Origin: Ischnura elegans
Taxonomy: Eukaryota > Arthropoda > Insecta > Odonata > Coenagrionidae
Length of the DNA: 64,000 nucleotides
Direction: 5' to 3'
NCBI RefSeq assembly: GCF_921293095.1
Contig: NC_060252.1
Location: forward strand, 78,760,866 to 78,824,865
The position numbers and the translations under genes were made by a program. Below, piece after piece: positions 45,496 to 55,451 of this stretch (within the stretch, counting starts at the first letter, position 1; each line of letters opens with the position of its first letter). The notes under the pieces were generated by a model, which saw nothing but the letters and a program-made list of their open reading frames with translations, had not been told where the DNA came from and searched no databases.

Positions 45496-48190
45496 TCATA
45501 GAAGAGTAATTTGTAAAGGCAGTATGTATGTGGTGGGAACGTTTGGATCGTAGTTCCAGATGTCTGTAAGCAGTGTATTATTAGTTTCCCCGAGCCTGGA
45601 TTTAAAGTTTTTTACCAAATAATTTATTAAATCGTTGATAGGGGGAATACGCAAATCACAGCGAACGTCATTCATGTTAGTACGTTTTGAAATATTCAGG
45701 AGAAGACGAAGTGATTTGTTTTGAAAAAATTCCAGTTTTTTACGGATGGTTTTATTTCTAACGAAAATTTCGCATCCGTATAGGAGGGTGGGACGCACAA
45801 TAGATACATATAATCTTGCCCTTGATTTGTGTGGTAGCGGCGATGAGGTTGAACAAAGAGAGACTATTGCCTGTCTTGCAATAGTAGCTTTCTGTAAGCA
45901 ATATTGTAAGTGCGGGGAGAAAGTTAACTTATGATCTAGGATCACGCCGAGAAATTTATGCGAGGTTGCTCTTGGTATTCGTGATTTGTTTATGTGTGTG
46001 TAAGTTTGTGGTTTGAATTTTTGTCTTCTTGAAAAGTGTATGTGAGTACTTTTGGAAGCGTTGATGTTAATTTTCCATGTTTGTGTCCAGTGGTGAATCA
46101 GTTTTAAATGAGTGTTTAGTTTATTTATGTTTGTGTCTCCCTTACGTGATGTAGCTGCAATTGCAGTGTCGTCTGCATACATGTGTAATGTTGTGTGTTT
46201 TGTAGACGGCATATCATTTACGTATATTATGAATAGAAGAGGGCTTAATATTGAGCCCTGTGGAACGCCTGCTTCCATTTGTCTTAAGGAGGATAATGTT
46301 TTCCCTTCGGCGACGCAGAATTGTCGGTGGTTGAGATATTCCTTGATAAATAGAATGTCGGAAGGAGGGAATTGGAGGAGTTGGAGTTTGTAAAGTAAGC
46401 CGTGATGCCATACTCTATCAAATGCTCTGGCAACGTCTAAAAATACTGCATCTGTGGTGAGAGAGCGGTTGAAACCATGGCTAATTTTCTCCACAAGGCG
46501 GAGAATTTGATGTGGAGCAGACATTTTGCGGCGAAAGCCAAGCTGATCTGGTCTGATGATATTTTGTTTTGAATCAAAAGCTTCGAGACGGCGAAGGATA
46601 ATAATTTCCAGAATTTTTGATAAGTTGGAGAGAAGAGAGATTGGGCGACAGTTACCTGGGATTTTGGGGTCTTTACCTGGTTTAGGGAGGAGAATAACCT
46701 TGGCTTGCTTCCAGGCAGCAGGAATAAATGGGAGGGAATAGCAGTGATTGAAGAGATCAGTAATTAGTAAGAGAAAATTTTGAGAACGTCTGGCGAATTT
46801 TAGTTGGGAGTTTGTAATTTTGTCAAGTCCGGGGGCTTTTTTGATTGACAGAGAATTTAGTAAGAGTCGGACTTCAGAAGGTTCAGTAATTTCAGTATAT
46901 GATGAAGAAGAGGGAAGATTTTTAAGAAAAGATGAGACTTTGGGTTCGATCGGAGAAACGGAAGAATCGAGGGACATCGTTTTTTGAAGGTGATCAGCTT
47001 GGATCTCCGCTTTTTGAGAAGGATCAAAAATAAGTACATTATTAACTGTGATGGGATGAAATGGATTTTTTTCTGTTCTTTTTAAAGCTCTGATGGTACG
47101 CCAGATGGGTTTGGAGCGGAAGTCTTGCGATTCTGTGTGATTATCTAAAGTTAGGTTGGCAATATGTTTTTCCCACTGGTTGGTGCTGAATTGGCGAATT
47201 TCTTTTTTGACGGCGTTAGCGAGCTTATTATATTGCTTTTTATCTGCAGGGACACGAAAACGTTGCCATTCCCTGCGGGCAGCATTGCGGCGTTTAATTA
47301 GTGAAATTAAGGATTGAGAAAAATGATCAGTCCTTTGAATGCGTGGGGTAAAAGTGCGTGAAGCGCGGGTTTTCGCATTTTGCAGTTCGGCAGTAATGGC
47401 ATCGGCTTGTTGATTAATTGATTCGGGAGTGGGATTTGCGATTGGCGGGAGAGAAGATAGGGAGTTGGTGAGTAAAATAACAAATTTATCCCAGTCGGTA
47501 ACTGTAAATTCTGGGGGCATTATGGTTTTGCTGGAAAGGGGAATTGAAAATTTTAAAGGAAGATGGTCAGACGTAAATGAATAGATTACTGAGGGAATGA
47601 ATTTAATGGGGAGGTTGTAAGAAATTCCAAAGTCAATTACATCACAAGATCGAGGGGCATAATTAGTAGGTTGTAGCGGGGAAAGCGGGAAGTTCTATTT
47701 TTGAGAAAGGAATATAAAATTTTACCGTTTTTATCAATTCGGTTACTATTCCAGTAAGGGTGTTTGGCATTCCAGTCACCGAAGAAAAATCCGTGAGGGA
47801 CGGAAAACAGGCGCTCAGTTCGTCTGTGGTAATGAGTTTGCGTGGAATGTGATAAACTGTGTAAATGTTCAAGGGACCGGCTTTTGTGTGAATTGAGATG
47901 CCAAAAGCTTCGAATACTTCCGATGAAGGGGAGTTTAGGAGGGAGTGGGAGAGGTTGTTGCGGACTAAAATTGCTACTCCACCGCCACGCGTGTTGCGGT
48001 CCAGTCTGTAGACAGAGTAATGTTTTGAGTAAAAAGAGAGTGACGGTTTTAAGTGAGTTTCTTGCAATAGAAGAATGTCTATGTTGTTGTCTACGGCGTA
48101 CTGGAGGAGTTCGTGTTTTCTAGTCCGTACGCCGTTGCAGTTCCAAGAGATGACTTTAAGCTCGTTAGTGTTTTGTGTTTGTTGATTCAT
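45496..48190 (-). pseudogene. LINE copy 2 ORF2 (endonuclease and RT), two frameshifts
   Basis: Starts at ATG 48190 (MNQQTQNTNELKVISWNCNG), with QETHLKP, RGGGVAILVRNN and, after a frameshift near 47,815, GFFFGDWNAKHPYWN. A four-base deletion near 47,695 shifts it again. From about 47,690 it is open to 45496: SDHLPLKFS, KKAPGLDKI, CRPISLLSNLSKILE, FLDVARAFDRVW, AGVPQGSILSPLLF, MYADDTAIAAT and KFLGVILDHKLTF. Copy 1 is undamaged at both frameshift sites, so these are private mutations. The RT half would be functional if expressed alone. Confidence 0.85.
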
Positions 48191-49917
48191 TGCGTGGCTG
48201 TGAGGAGTAGCAATTGAGTGATAAGGAAGGTTTTTTTTCAATGGGAGAATGGAGAGAGGAAAGTTTTGAACTGATGCCAGTGAACCACGTAAGAAGTTCA
48301 CTGGACTCGGAAGGTTGAGGTTGTGGGTCGGAAGATTGGTTTTCGGAATGGAGAGGAGGGAATTGGTCTGGGTTGGCTGCGGCGGCGAAGGAGCGAGTCA
48401 AGGTAGGTGGCTGAGGAGCATTATTTACATTTGCATTTGCATTGCGCCGGGCGTTCATGGCGATTTTAGCTTCGCGGAATTTTGGGCAACCTTTATAGCT
48501 TGCGGTGTGATCGTTATTGCAAAGAGCACATTTTGCTGGAGACTCAGAGTCTTTCTGACATTCTGAGGAAAAATGGTATTCTGCGCATTTAACACAGCGC
48601 GGCTGATGTGAACAGAAGTTTTTAGTGTGGCCGATTGCTTGACAGCGGTGACACTGTACTGGGATTGCTTGTTTTTTGAAATTGTCGATCGTAACTTTTA
48701 GTCCTGTAACATAGTTTATTTGCATGAATTTAGCGGCATCAATGGATGCTTCTGCTGTAACTTGCACTACATGGGTGGCATATTTCGGCACAGAGGTGTG
48801 ACCTTGATCACGTTGCCAGGCTGAGGGCCTTGTTGAAAAAATTCTTTTGCAGTGAAGAATTGGAAAACCCAAACGTTGAAGATCAGATTTTATTTGCTCC
48901 TCGCCGACGGAAGGAAGTATTCCGCGCAACGCAAATTCTCGGCGACGATTTTCCGGTAGACAGTATGTGTTAAATGGAATTTCTAAGTCGTGCAAACATT
49001 TTTTTGCAATTTCAAAATCAGATGTATTGAAACACTTAATAATGGCTGATGATTTAGACGTAGCATGTGAAACTGGGGGAGATGCACACGATTTAACAAG
49101 TTTGGCATGCAGAGAAGGCCATTTAGATGTGTCAGACACAATAATTGGGGGAATTTTAGATTTTGGGACAGAGGGGGTAACATTTGAATCGTTGCGTGAC
49201 GTGCTGGCTTCATTGCTGATGGCAGTATTGCAGACATTAGAAACAGAACCTTGCGTATTATGCGAATTACAATCATTTTGTGAATCATTTACATTTTCAT
49301 TTTCATTTACATTTTCATTATCATTAACATTTTCATTTTGAGGAGTTGCTGTTACAGCATCATTAGTAGAAGCAAGTAGGGTATATCTGTTGCTAGTGGC
49401 AATGATCGGGGTTATCTTTACCGCTTTAGTTTTTCGTTTTTCCATGATAGGTGGTGAAATCCAGGCTCTGACACGGGGAATGCGCATGCGTGAACTGGCT
49501 GGAGTGGCTGGCATGGCTTACCGTATTCAGGGCCGGGGCGTTGCTTTGCTGTTTGGCTGCCGATGGCTGCGTGCTGGCGGCCTCCGGGGGCGCAGAGCTG
49601 GAGGCGGGTTGATTGGTTATGTCCGCGGCAGGCGGCGTTGGGATGGCTGCAGACGTGGATGCCGAAGGGCTTGCGGAAGGATTCTCAGGTGCCTTGGCAG
49701 CTTTCTGGATGCGTGGAATGGTCTTCTTGAGGACCGCCTTGGCAGCCTCGGGTAGTTTCTCTGCAATGCCGAGAAGTTCGCGGATCAGCAGGTCATGGCT
49801 GTCGTCTGGAGGAACTATCGGGCGCTTGTCCAGGGGCGCAGAGAGCGACCCATGGTCCTGAGCCCCGGGAGTGAGTGGATCCGGGTTCGACGCCGTGTCA
49901 GGCTGCTTGGCCACCAC
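48165..49917 (-). pseudogene. LINE copy 2 ORF1 (RNA-binding), one frameshift
   Basis: N-terminal frame from 49,917 with VAKQPDTASNPDPLTPG and LIRELLGIAEKLPEAAKAVL; an extra A near 49,440 (five versus four in copy 1) ends it. The next frame runs open from 49,514 to 48165. It has an Asn/Glu repeat (NENVNDNENVNENENVND), KIPPIIVSDTSKWPSL, a PRE_C2HC-like region (ENRRREFALRGILPSVGEEQ) and knuckles CHRCQAIGHTKNFC, CVKCAEYHFSSEC and CALCNNDHTASYKGC. It ends in ...ESTNTKH, overlapping the ORF2 start by 26 bases, just after an A8 run. Confidence 0.85.
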
Positions 49918-49989
49918 AGCGGGTGACCAGCAGTGGGTTGCAGGGCGTACAGCAGGCGGCTACGGTTGAATTTTCCGTCGGTCGTGAAG

Positions 49990-50480
49990 CCGTCCAGGCT
50001 GGAACAACTGGCATGCGCACTTGAATTTTGGCTGGTTGTGGGGATTGAACTCACCGAAACGGCAATGGCAGGGCTCTCAGAAGGCAGCACAGCATCCACG
50101 GCATTGGCCCTCTTTGGGTCCTCAGGCTGGCTGCGGGCAGGTTCCGGCGTTGCTGGTGGCTGGGTGGGAGAGGCGGTGGAGCCAGATGGCTGTGGGATGT
50201 CATCGGAAGACGTCGGGACGGCTGCTGCTGGTGGCGGCGACGCCCGTGGGGATTGCCAGGTGGCACAGGACGCTGTCAGGAGTTCTGCAGGCAGCTTGTC
50301 TAGTTGTGTTTTGATGGTTATGGTGGTGGCATCCTTGTCCCTGTTCGGGGATGACTTGCTGGCCTTCTTTCTGATGACAGCGCGAGGTCGTTTGCTGCGT
50401 TCCGATGCCCACAGCTGTGGAACATTATCAATTAGCAGCGTGTATGATGGCCCATCGGTCGACGGGGGCTTCGGAGCCAT
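49990..50480 (-). pseudogene. ORF1 N-terminal region or separate ORF1 fragment
   Basis: An open frame from ATG 50480 (MAPKPPSTDGPSYTLLIDNV) with a basic RSKRPRAVIRKKASK patch and a Pro/Ser-rich stretch ending HASCSSLDGFTTDGKFN near 49,985. That ending resembles HAHSPCQSLDFTTYHGKTKN further down the same strand, so this may be the N-terminus of a related element joined to copy 2. It could also be the true start of copy 2 ORF1 followed by a frame change. A reversed form of the GGCCCTC-type 16-mer (50106-50121) encodes EDPKRAN. Confidence 0.5.
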
Positions 50481-50697
50481 CTCCGGGGAACCCCGCGGCC
50501 GGTGGCCGCCGAGGAGTCGACCGCAGGCTCGGAGTTCGGGCGTTGGACGGGTTTTTTTCACAAAACCAATTCGCCGATTTCGGCAACTGACAACCCCCCG
50601 TCGGACACGGTGTAGCTGTTCCCTGCAGGCAGTTTATTCAAGTGCGGCTGATCTTCTTGCGCCTTGCGCCAGTATTATTATTATTGTGCTTCGTTAT
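50481..50697. other. Junction between minus- and plus-strand LINEs
   Basis: Head-to-head region. GGCAACTGACAAC at about 50,582 on the plus strand matches the word just upstream of ORF1 in elements C and B'; a slightly changed form starts element B at about 50,700. No gene. Confidence 0.5.
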
Positions 50698-50749
50698 CAC
50701 GACAACTGACAACAAGGAGCTCTCCAGCATCTGCGCGCCTTTGGGCGCC

Positions 50750-52468
50750 ATGGATCTCGAGTCCCCAGAGTCTCCGAATCCGGAGATTGCATGGGAATTT
50801 GAGAAAGCATCACGCCAGCCTCTCCGGCGGCCATCAGTCAGCCCCGTTCCTGAGGAATCATCCGAGACAGCAGCCAACCAGTCTCCGTCGGCCATCCCCG
50901 TTCGAGACTCGGTGAGTCATGGCACTGACCCTCCCCCTAGTGTTAATCATAGTGATCCCAGTGTCTCCGATGAAGCATTCATTAGCATTTCTTTGCCTAA
51001 AGCCAAGCTTAACGATCCAAGTGTTCGCGATTTACTCGGCCTTCCGCCGTTGACGCCTAACGTCACTCAATCCGGCGATAGTGCCTTCACGTTATATCGC
51101 AAACGACAGCGTATGTCATCTTCGCCTCCGATGTCACCACCTCCAATCGTTACCAGCAACCGTTTTGATGTATTTGCCAGTGTAGACTCTGAAAACGGCC
51201 CTAATGAGGACCATTTTGGCCCTCTTCAGGACCTTAGCCACAAGCACACCAGCAATGGTCCTCTTAAGGGCCTTAACCACAAGCACTCTAGCTCTGCTTC
51301 AAGCAACGGCCCTCTTAAGGACCCTCATCAAAGTACTAGCGCCGCTACGCCTCCCAGACCACAGGTAGTTCGCCCAGTGGACGCCGCGTCATCATCCACG
51401 GCAGCAGGACCTTCGAACGCTCGCGTTAATCCACCAAGAATCAAAATACCACCAATTTTCCTGAAAGACGGCAGCCAATGGTCGACTAAAAACAGAGCAA
51501 TCGTTGCTGCAACTAGCAACCCACCAGTCTGCCACTCCACTGGATCCAACATTCGCATCCAATGCCACAATTCCGACGATTTTCGCTCTATTGTTCGCCT
51601 GTTTAAAGAAAGAAATTGGGAATATTTCACGTACCAGCTTCAAGAAGATAAGAAGATATTTCTTCTCCTCCGCGGCTTGCAGGCTGACACTACCATCGAG
51701 GAAATTCAGGAAGGACTAGAAGCCATTGGACTGAACGTGGACGACATTGTACAGCTTCGGACTACTCGTCCCCTGAAATTGGAACGCGAACTCCGAGAGC
51801 GCATTCTTGCCGATGATCCAGGCGCAGCATTAGCACCTCTGCCTACACGCTTGCTACCGCTTTTTCAACTAAAGCTGTCATCCGCTGCGGATAAGGAAAA
51901 GTTTGAAAAAATCACCAATCTCTGTGGACTCGGCGTCAAAATAGAACCATTTCGTCCCTCACCAGGGCCACCTCAATGCGTCAAGTGTCAGCGATTTGGT
52001 CACACTCACAAATCCTGTGGATTGCAAGTAAGATGTGTTCGATGCGGAGGCCAACACTCTCATACCGATTGCACAGTATTCCGCCCAGAACCTGCTAAGT
52101 GTGCAAACTGCCAAGGACCGCACCCAGCTAACTACAAGCAGTGCCCTCATTACAAGACTTTTGCAGAAAAAATGCGAGCTGGACGAACTGCTACAAGCAC
52201 CGTCCCTGAAAACAACAACGAGCATTATCCTCCACTATCAGACGCACGTACCAATTCCACTGCAGATTCCGCCAGTCAACAACCTTCTCCTGCCTCCGAT
52301 CTCCAATCCTTCCTATCAACCTTATTCACCCCATCCCTTCGGCAAAAAATCACTTCCTGGATTTCTAACTTAGTCAGGCAACTAATTACTCCCTCTACCA
52401 CTCCCAAATCCGAAATCCTTTTTAATGCCATAATCCAAGGAGCTCTTAGTCTGCTGTCCGATGGCTAA
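50750..52468 (+). CDS. Element B ORF1 protein (RNA-binding, three zinc knuckles)
   Basis: 572 residues from ATG 50750 (MDLESPESPNPEIAWEFEKA); the frame extends further 5' without an ATG. Disordered Ser/Pro-rich N-terminus with a conserved short motif SLPKAKLNDPSVRDLLGLPPL near residues 78-98. An NGPLK-type repeat lies near 148-192 (NGPNEDHFGPLQD, NGPLKGLNHKH, NGPLKDPHQ). An RRM/PRE_C2HC-like part (FLLLRGLQADTTIEEIQEGL) lies near 300-400. Knuckles CVKCQRFGHTHKSC, CVRCGGQHSHTDC and CANCQGPHPANYKQC lie near 409-465. The hydrophobic C-terminus (ITSWISNLVRQLIT) is shared with C. It overlaps ORF2 by 8 bases. Confidence 0.9.
   Translation: MDLESPESPNPEIAWEFEKASRQPLRRPSVSPVPEESSETAANQSPSAIPVRDSVSHGTDPPPSVNHSDPSVSDEAFISISLPKAKLNDPSVRDLLGLPPLTPNVTQSGDSAFTLYRKRQRMSSSPPMSPPPIVTSNRFDVFASVDSENGPNEDHFGPLQDLSHKHTSNGPLKGLNHKHSSSASSNGPLKDPHQSTSAATPPRPQVVRPVDAASSSTAAGPSNARVNPPRIKIPPIFLKDGSQWSTKNRAIVAATSNPPVCHSTGSNIRIQCHNSDDFRSIVRLFKERNWEYFTYQLQEDKKIFLLLRGLQADTTIEEIQEGLEAIGLNVDDIVQLRTTRPLKLERELRERILADDPGAALAPLPTRLLPLFQLKLSSAADKEKFEKITNLCGLGVKIEPFRPSPGPPQCVKCQRFGHTHKSCGLQVRCVRCGGQHSHTDCTVFRPEPAKCANCQGPHPANYKQCPHYKTFAEKMRAGRTATSTVPENNNEHYPPLSDARTNSTADSASQQPSPASDLQSFLSTLFTPSLRQKITSWISNLVRQLITPSTTPKSEILFNAIIQGALSLLSDG
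51197..51323. repeat. Four copies of the GGCCCTCTTAAGG-type 16-mer in element B
   Basis: At 51197, 51218, 51257 and 51308, each 16 bases long, read as GPNED, GPLQD, GPLKG and GPLKD. Confidence 0.8.
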
Positions 52469-55142
52469 TCAGAACATTACTCAGTTACGGATCCTGCAGT
52501 GGAATATCTGTGGACTGCAACATAAACAAGAAGAACTACGTCATCTCCTCAATGAACAACTTGTTGACATTGCCTTAATTCAAGAAACCAAATTAAAGCC
52601 AGAAAAGAATATCTTCATCCCGGGCTATCAACGCTTCCGGCAAGATCGCGAGGAAACCGGCGGAGGAGTCTTACTACTTGTCAAAAATTCGATTGCAGCG
52701 TCAAGACTCCCTTATAATCAATCTTCTTCTGTTGAAGCTGTTGGCGCATCGATTAGAACAAGGATTGGAAACGTTGCCATCTGGTCCATCTACCGGCCAC
52801 CAAACAACTGCCCTAAAAAAGAAGAATTTTCAGCAATTGCAGCACTTCTGCACGGAATGGCCGTTTTAGGAGGCGACTTCAACGCTAAAAATACAACCTG
52901 GGGATGCAACGCAACTAATCGTCCTGGCATCTTACTCCACTACTTGCAGCAAGAGAAGAACTTCGAGATTCTGGCTCCCTTATCTCCTACTCACTTTTCT
53001 TCCCGCGGTTCCAGCGACATACTGGATATCGTTTTAACCTACAAAATCCCTTTGCCAAATCAACCCACTATCCTAGACTCATCCGCCTCTGATCATCTTC
53101 CCATCCTGTACACCATTCCTTGCTCACCCTCCGACCGAATCAATCCCTCAAAGCCCAGAATTAATTACAACAAATTCACAAGAATCATCGGAGATAATTC
53201 ATTCAAGCTTGAAGATCTCCCACTGCAAACCCGGTCTGATGCAGACGTTTTCATAGGAAAACTCACGGACCTGATCAACGATTCTGCTGCACAGGCGAAA
53301 TTCATTCCTCCTCCGACATCGCATCCTGACGCAATTCCTATTGAAATTCTGACAACTATCCGGCACAGGAATTCAGCCAGGAAGGCGTGGCAGCAATCAA
53401 GACTGCGAGAAGATCGCATGAAATTCAACGCGCTGAGAAATCGCGTACAACGACTTCTTGCAAATCATCGTAAGGAATCCTGGCACTATAAACTGAAGAA
53501 TATTGAATTACATCACGGCAGCATCTGGCCAGTGTCGAAAGCTCTACGCAAACCGCGCCGAGACATTCCTTCATTGAAAACTGTCAACGGCCGGGCAACC
53601 ACGGATCACCAAAAAGCCGAAATTTTCAGCGAAATGCTTGAAAAGCGTTTTTCAAACGACTTGCCATCCGAGTTGGAGGAAGACTGTACCACATCCTGGC
53701 TAGCCCTAAACTACTACCCAATCTCTGAACCTTCGCCTATATCCTCTTCCGAAATAACATCAATAATCCGAACCCTAAAACCCAAATCTGCTCCCGGCCC
53801 TGATAACATTCCCAACCGTCTCCTTAAAAATTTACCTTCACCCACCATAAACCTCTTAACCAAACTTTTCAACTTCCTTTTGCAAATTTCCTACTTTCCC
53901 ACTTCCTGGAAGAAAGCCAAGATCATTATGATCCCGAAACCACACAAACCTCCAACCAATTCCTCCTCCTATAGACCAATCAGTCTTCTAGACACTCTTG
54001 GCAAACTTTTCGAAATTCTCATTCACCGCCGGCTGAAAGAATTCGTCAGAAAAAACGACGTTCTGCGACCAGAGCAAGCAGGATTCCGGCAAAAAATATC
54101 CACTACGCACCAAATTGTACGCCTGACCGAAGCCATCACTTCCGGATTCAATAGCAAATGGATCAGCCACTGCGTTTTCTTAGACCTGGAAGCGGCGTTT
54201 GACCGAGTCTGGACCCTGGGCCTAATCTACAAACTGTCTGCTATCGGAACTCCATCATACCTACTCAAAATAATCCAGTCCTTTGCATCCGACCGTACCT
54301 TCTTCGTCCAAGTCAATTCTGCTCAATCCTTTTTCCGCCCAATAACCTCTGGTGTTCCCCAAGGAGCCATCCTCTCCCCCACCCTATTTAATATTTATGT
54401 TAACGATACTCCAACCAATCCCGAAACCCACCTCCTCCTTTACGCAGACGATACCACGATCCTGGCTCAGGGTTCAGACCCGGAATCTACAGCGGATCGC
54501 CTTCAAGAACACATAGATGAATATGAAGATTGGTCGCAAGATTGGAAACTCTCCATAAATCCGAACAAATGCTTACATGTGGTATTTTCCAGACGCCCAA
54601 GAGCCGGAGAAGGACCACGAATTTACTTCAAAAACAAAACCATTCCCAAGCAAGAAGTCGCAAAATACCTCGGCGTGGAACTCGATAAGCGTCTAACATG
54701 GTCACACCACATCACTTCTACCATCAACAAAGCAAAAGGCGTTGCAGCTGCCTTAAATCCTTTACTTCGACCATCGGCCCCGCTATCATTAAAGACAAAA
54801 CTACTTCTATACAATAGCACCATCAAACCGCTCCTGAGCTACGCATCTCCGGCATGGCTTCATGCAGCGCCAAGTCATCTAAAGAAGATACAATCGGCCG
54901 AAAACAAAATAATCAGAAGGATCATCGGCGCACCATGGTTCTTGAGTAACGCCAGCATCAGGAAAGACCTAAAAATCTGCCCAATATTAACCGACCTAAA
55001 GTCGCAAATAATTAAATTCTCGAAAACGCTTGGCAATTTAAATAATGAAATGCTCGACAAAATCTGGGACTATGATTACACAAACCTCCGTCACAAACAA
55101 CCCAAAACCGCCCTAAATTCCTCCCACATCCCTTCCCCCTGA
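52461..55142 (+). CDS. Element B ORF2 (APE endonuclease and reverse transcriptase)
   Basis: 893 residues, intact. The endonuclease (about 1-225) has QWNICG, LIQETKLKP, GGDFNAKNTTWG near residue 137 and SASDHLPIL, all the expected catalytic positions. The RT has SAPGPDNIPN, SYRPISLLDTLGKLFE, FLDLEAAFDRVW near 573 (motif A), SGVPQGAILSP near 631 (motif B), LLYADDTTIL near 660 (YADD catalytic pair) and KYLGVELDKRLTW. It would nick host DNA and prime reverse transcription there. The start ATG lies in the last codons of ORF1 (ATGGCTAA overlap). No RNase H domain. With ORF1 open as well, this copy could be competent apart from its short 5' leader. Confidence 0.93.
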   Translation: MANQNITQLRILQWNICGLQHKQEELRHLLNEQLVDIALIQETKLKPEKNIFIPGYQRFRQDREETGGGVLLLVKNSIAASRLPYNQSSSVEAVGASIRTRIGNVAIWSIYRPPNNCPKKEEFSAIAALLHGMAVLGGDFNAKNTTWGCNATNRPGILLHYLQQEKNFEILAPLSPTHFSSRGSSDILDIVLTYKIPLPNQPTILDSSASDHLPILYTIPCSPSDRINPSKPRINYNKFTRIIGDNSFKLEDLPLQTRSDADVFIGKLTDLINDSAAQAKFIPPPTSHPDAIPIEILTTIRHRNSARKAWQQSRLREDRMKFNALRNRVQRLLANHRKESWHYKLKNIELHHGSIWPVSKALRKPRRDIPSLKTVNGRATTDHQKAEIFSEMLEKRFSNDLPSELEEDCTTSWLALNYYPISEPSPISSSEITSIIRTLKPKSAPGPDNIPNRLLKNLPSPTINLLTKLFNFLLQISYFPTSWKKAKIIMIPKPHKPPTNSSSYRPISLLDTLGKLFEILIHRRLKEFVRKNDVLRPEQAGFRQKISTTHQIVRLTEAITSGFNSKWISHCVFLDLEAAFDRVWTLGLIYKLSAIGTPSYLLKIIQSFASDRTFFVQVNSAQSFFRPITSGVPQGAILSPTLFNIYVNDTPTNPETHLLLYADDTTILAQGSDPESTADRLQEHIDEYEDWSQDWKLSINPNKCLHVVFSRRPRAGEGPRIYFKNKTIPKQEVAKYLGVELDKRLTWSHHITSTINKAKGVAAALNPLLRPSAPLSLKTKLLLYNSTIKPLLSYASPAWLHAAPSHLKKIQSAENKIIRRIIGAPWFLSNASIRKDLKICPILTDLKSQIIKFSKTLGNLNNEMLDKIWDYDYTNLRHKQPKTALNSSHIPSP

Positions 55143-55451
55143 TTTGATACCGTCAGTGCCATGACTTCTTAAATACTTCACAGTAGAAAAAAACCTCAAG
55201 TTGAAACTCCTGGTAGACAGCACGCCAGCTGGGAACTAGGCGCCAAAAACAAAAAGAAACTCGTTGCGTGCGTGCGTGGCAACTGACAACAAGTTACGGA
55301 CGCTGCTGCCACTGTGCCCTGCTGACAGTCGCCGCGAATTTTCGTATACTTTACCTTGTGCTTACGCGCGAAGTTTATCTTTACTCTGTGCATCGCAAAA
55401 ACAATTTGAATAAAGAATATTGCGTCAAGACGCACCGCGCCGACCGGCGCT

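Larger units (their letters stand above)
44993..50590 (-). mobile_element. Jockey LINE copy 2, longer 5' end
   Basis: The same family as copy 1 and head-to-tail with it. The 3' region 44,993-45,495 (T-rich near the ORF) matches 28,447-28,684 plus 30,595-30,873 of copy 1, minus the Helitron. Similarity to copy 1 ends near 49,990. Upstream sequence to ~50,590 is either the fuller 5' end of this copy or a separate ORF1 fragment. Confidence 0.8.
50698..55213 (+). mobile_element. Jockey LINE element B, both ORFs open
   Basis: From the shared CAACTGACAACAAGGAGC leader, through ORF1 and ORF2, to a ~70-base 3' tail without poly(A). The leader upstream of this word, present in B', is absent, so B is slightly 5'-truncated. 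Element C follows directly. B and B' are collinear at a constant 9273-base offset with few substitutions. Confidence 0.85.

Noticed and set aside
50642..50749. Extending element B ORF1 upstream of ATG 50750
   Set aside because: The extra codons depend on a GTG start and lie in sequence not shared with B'; ATG 50750 matches ATG 60023.
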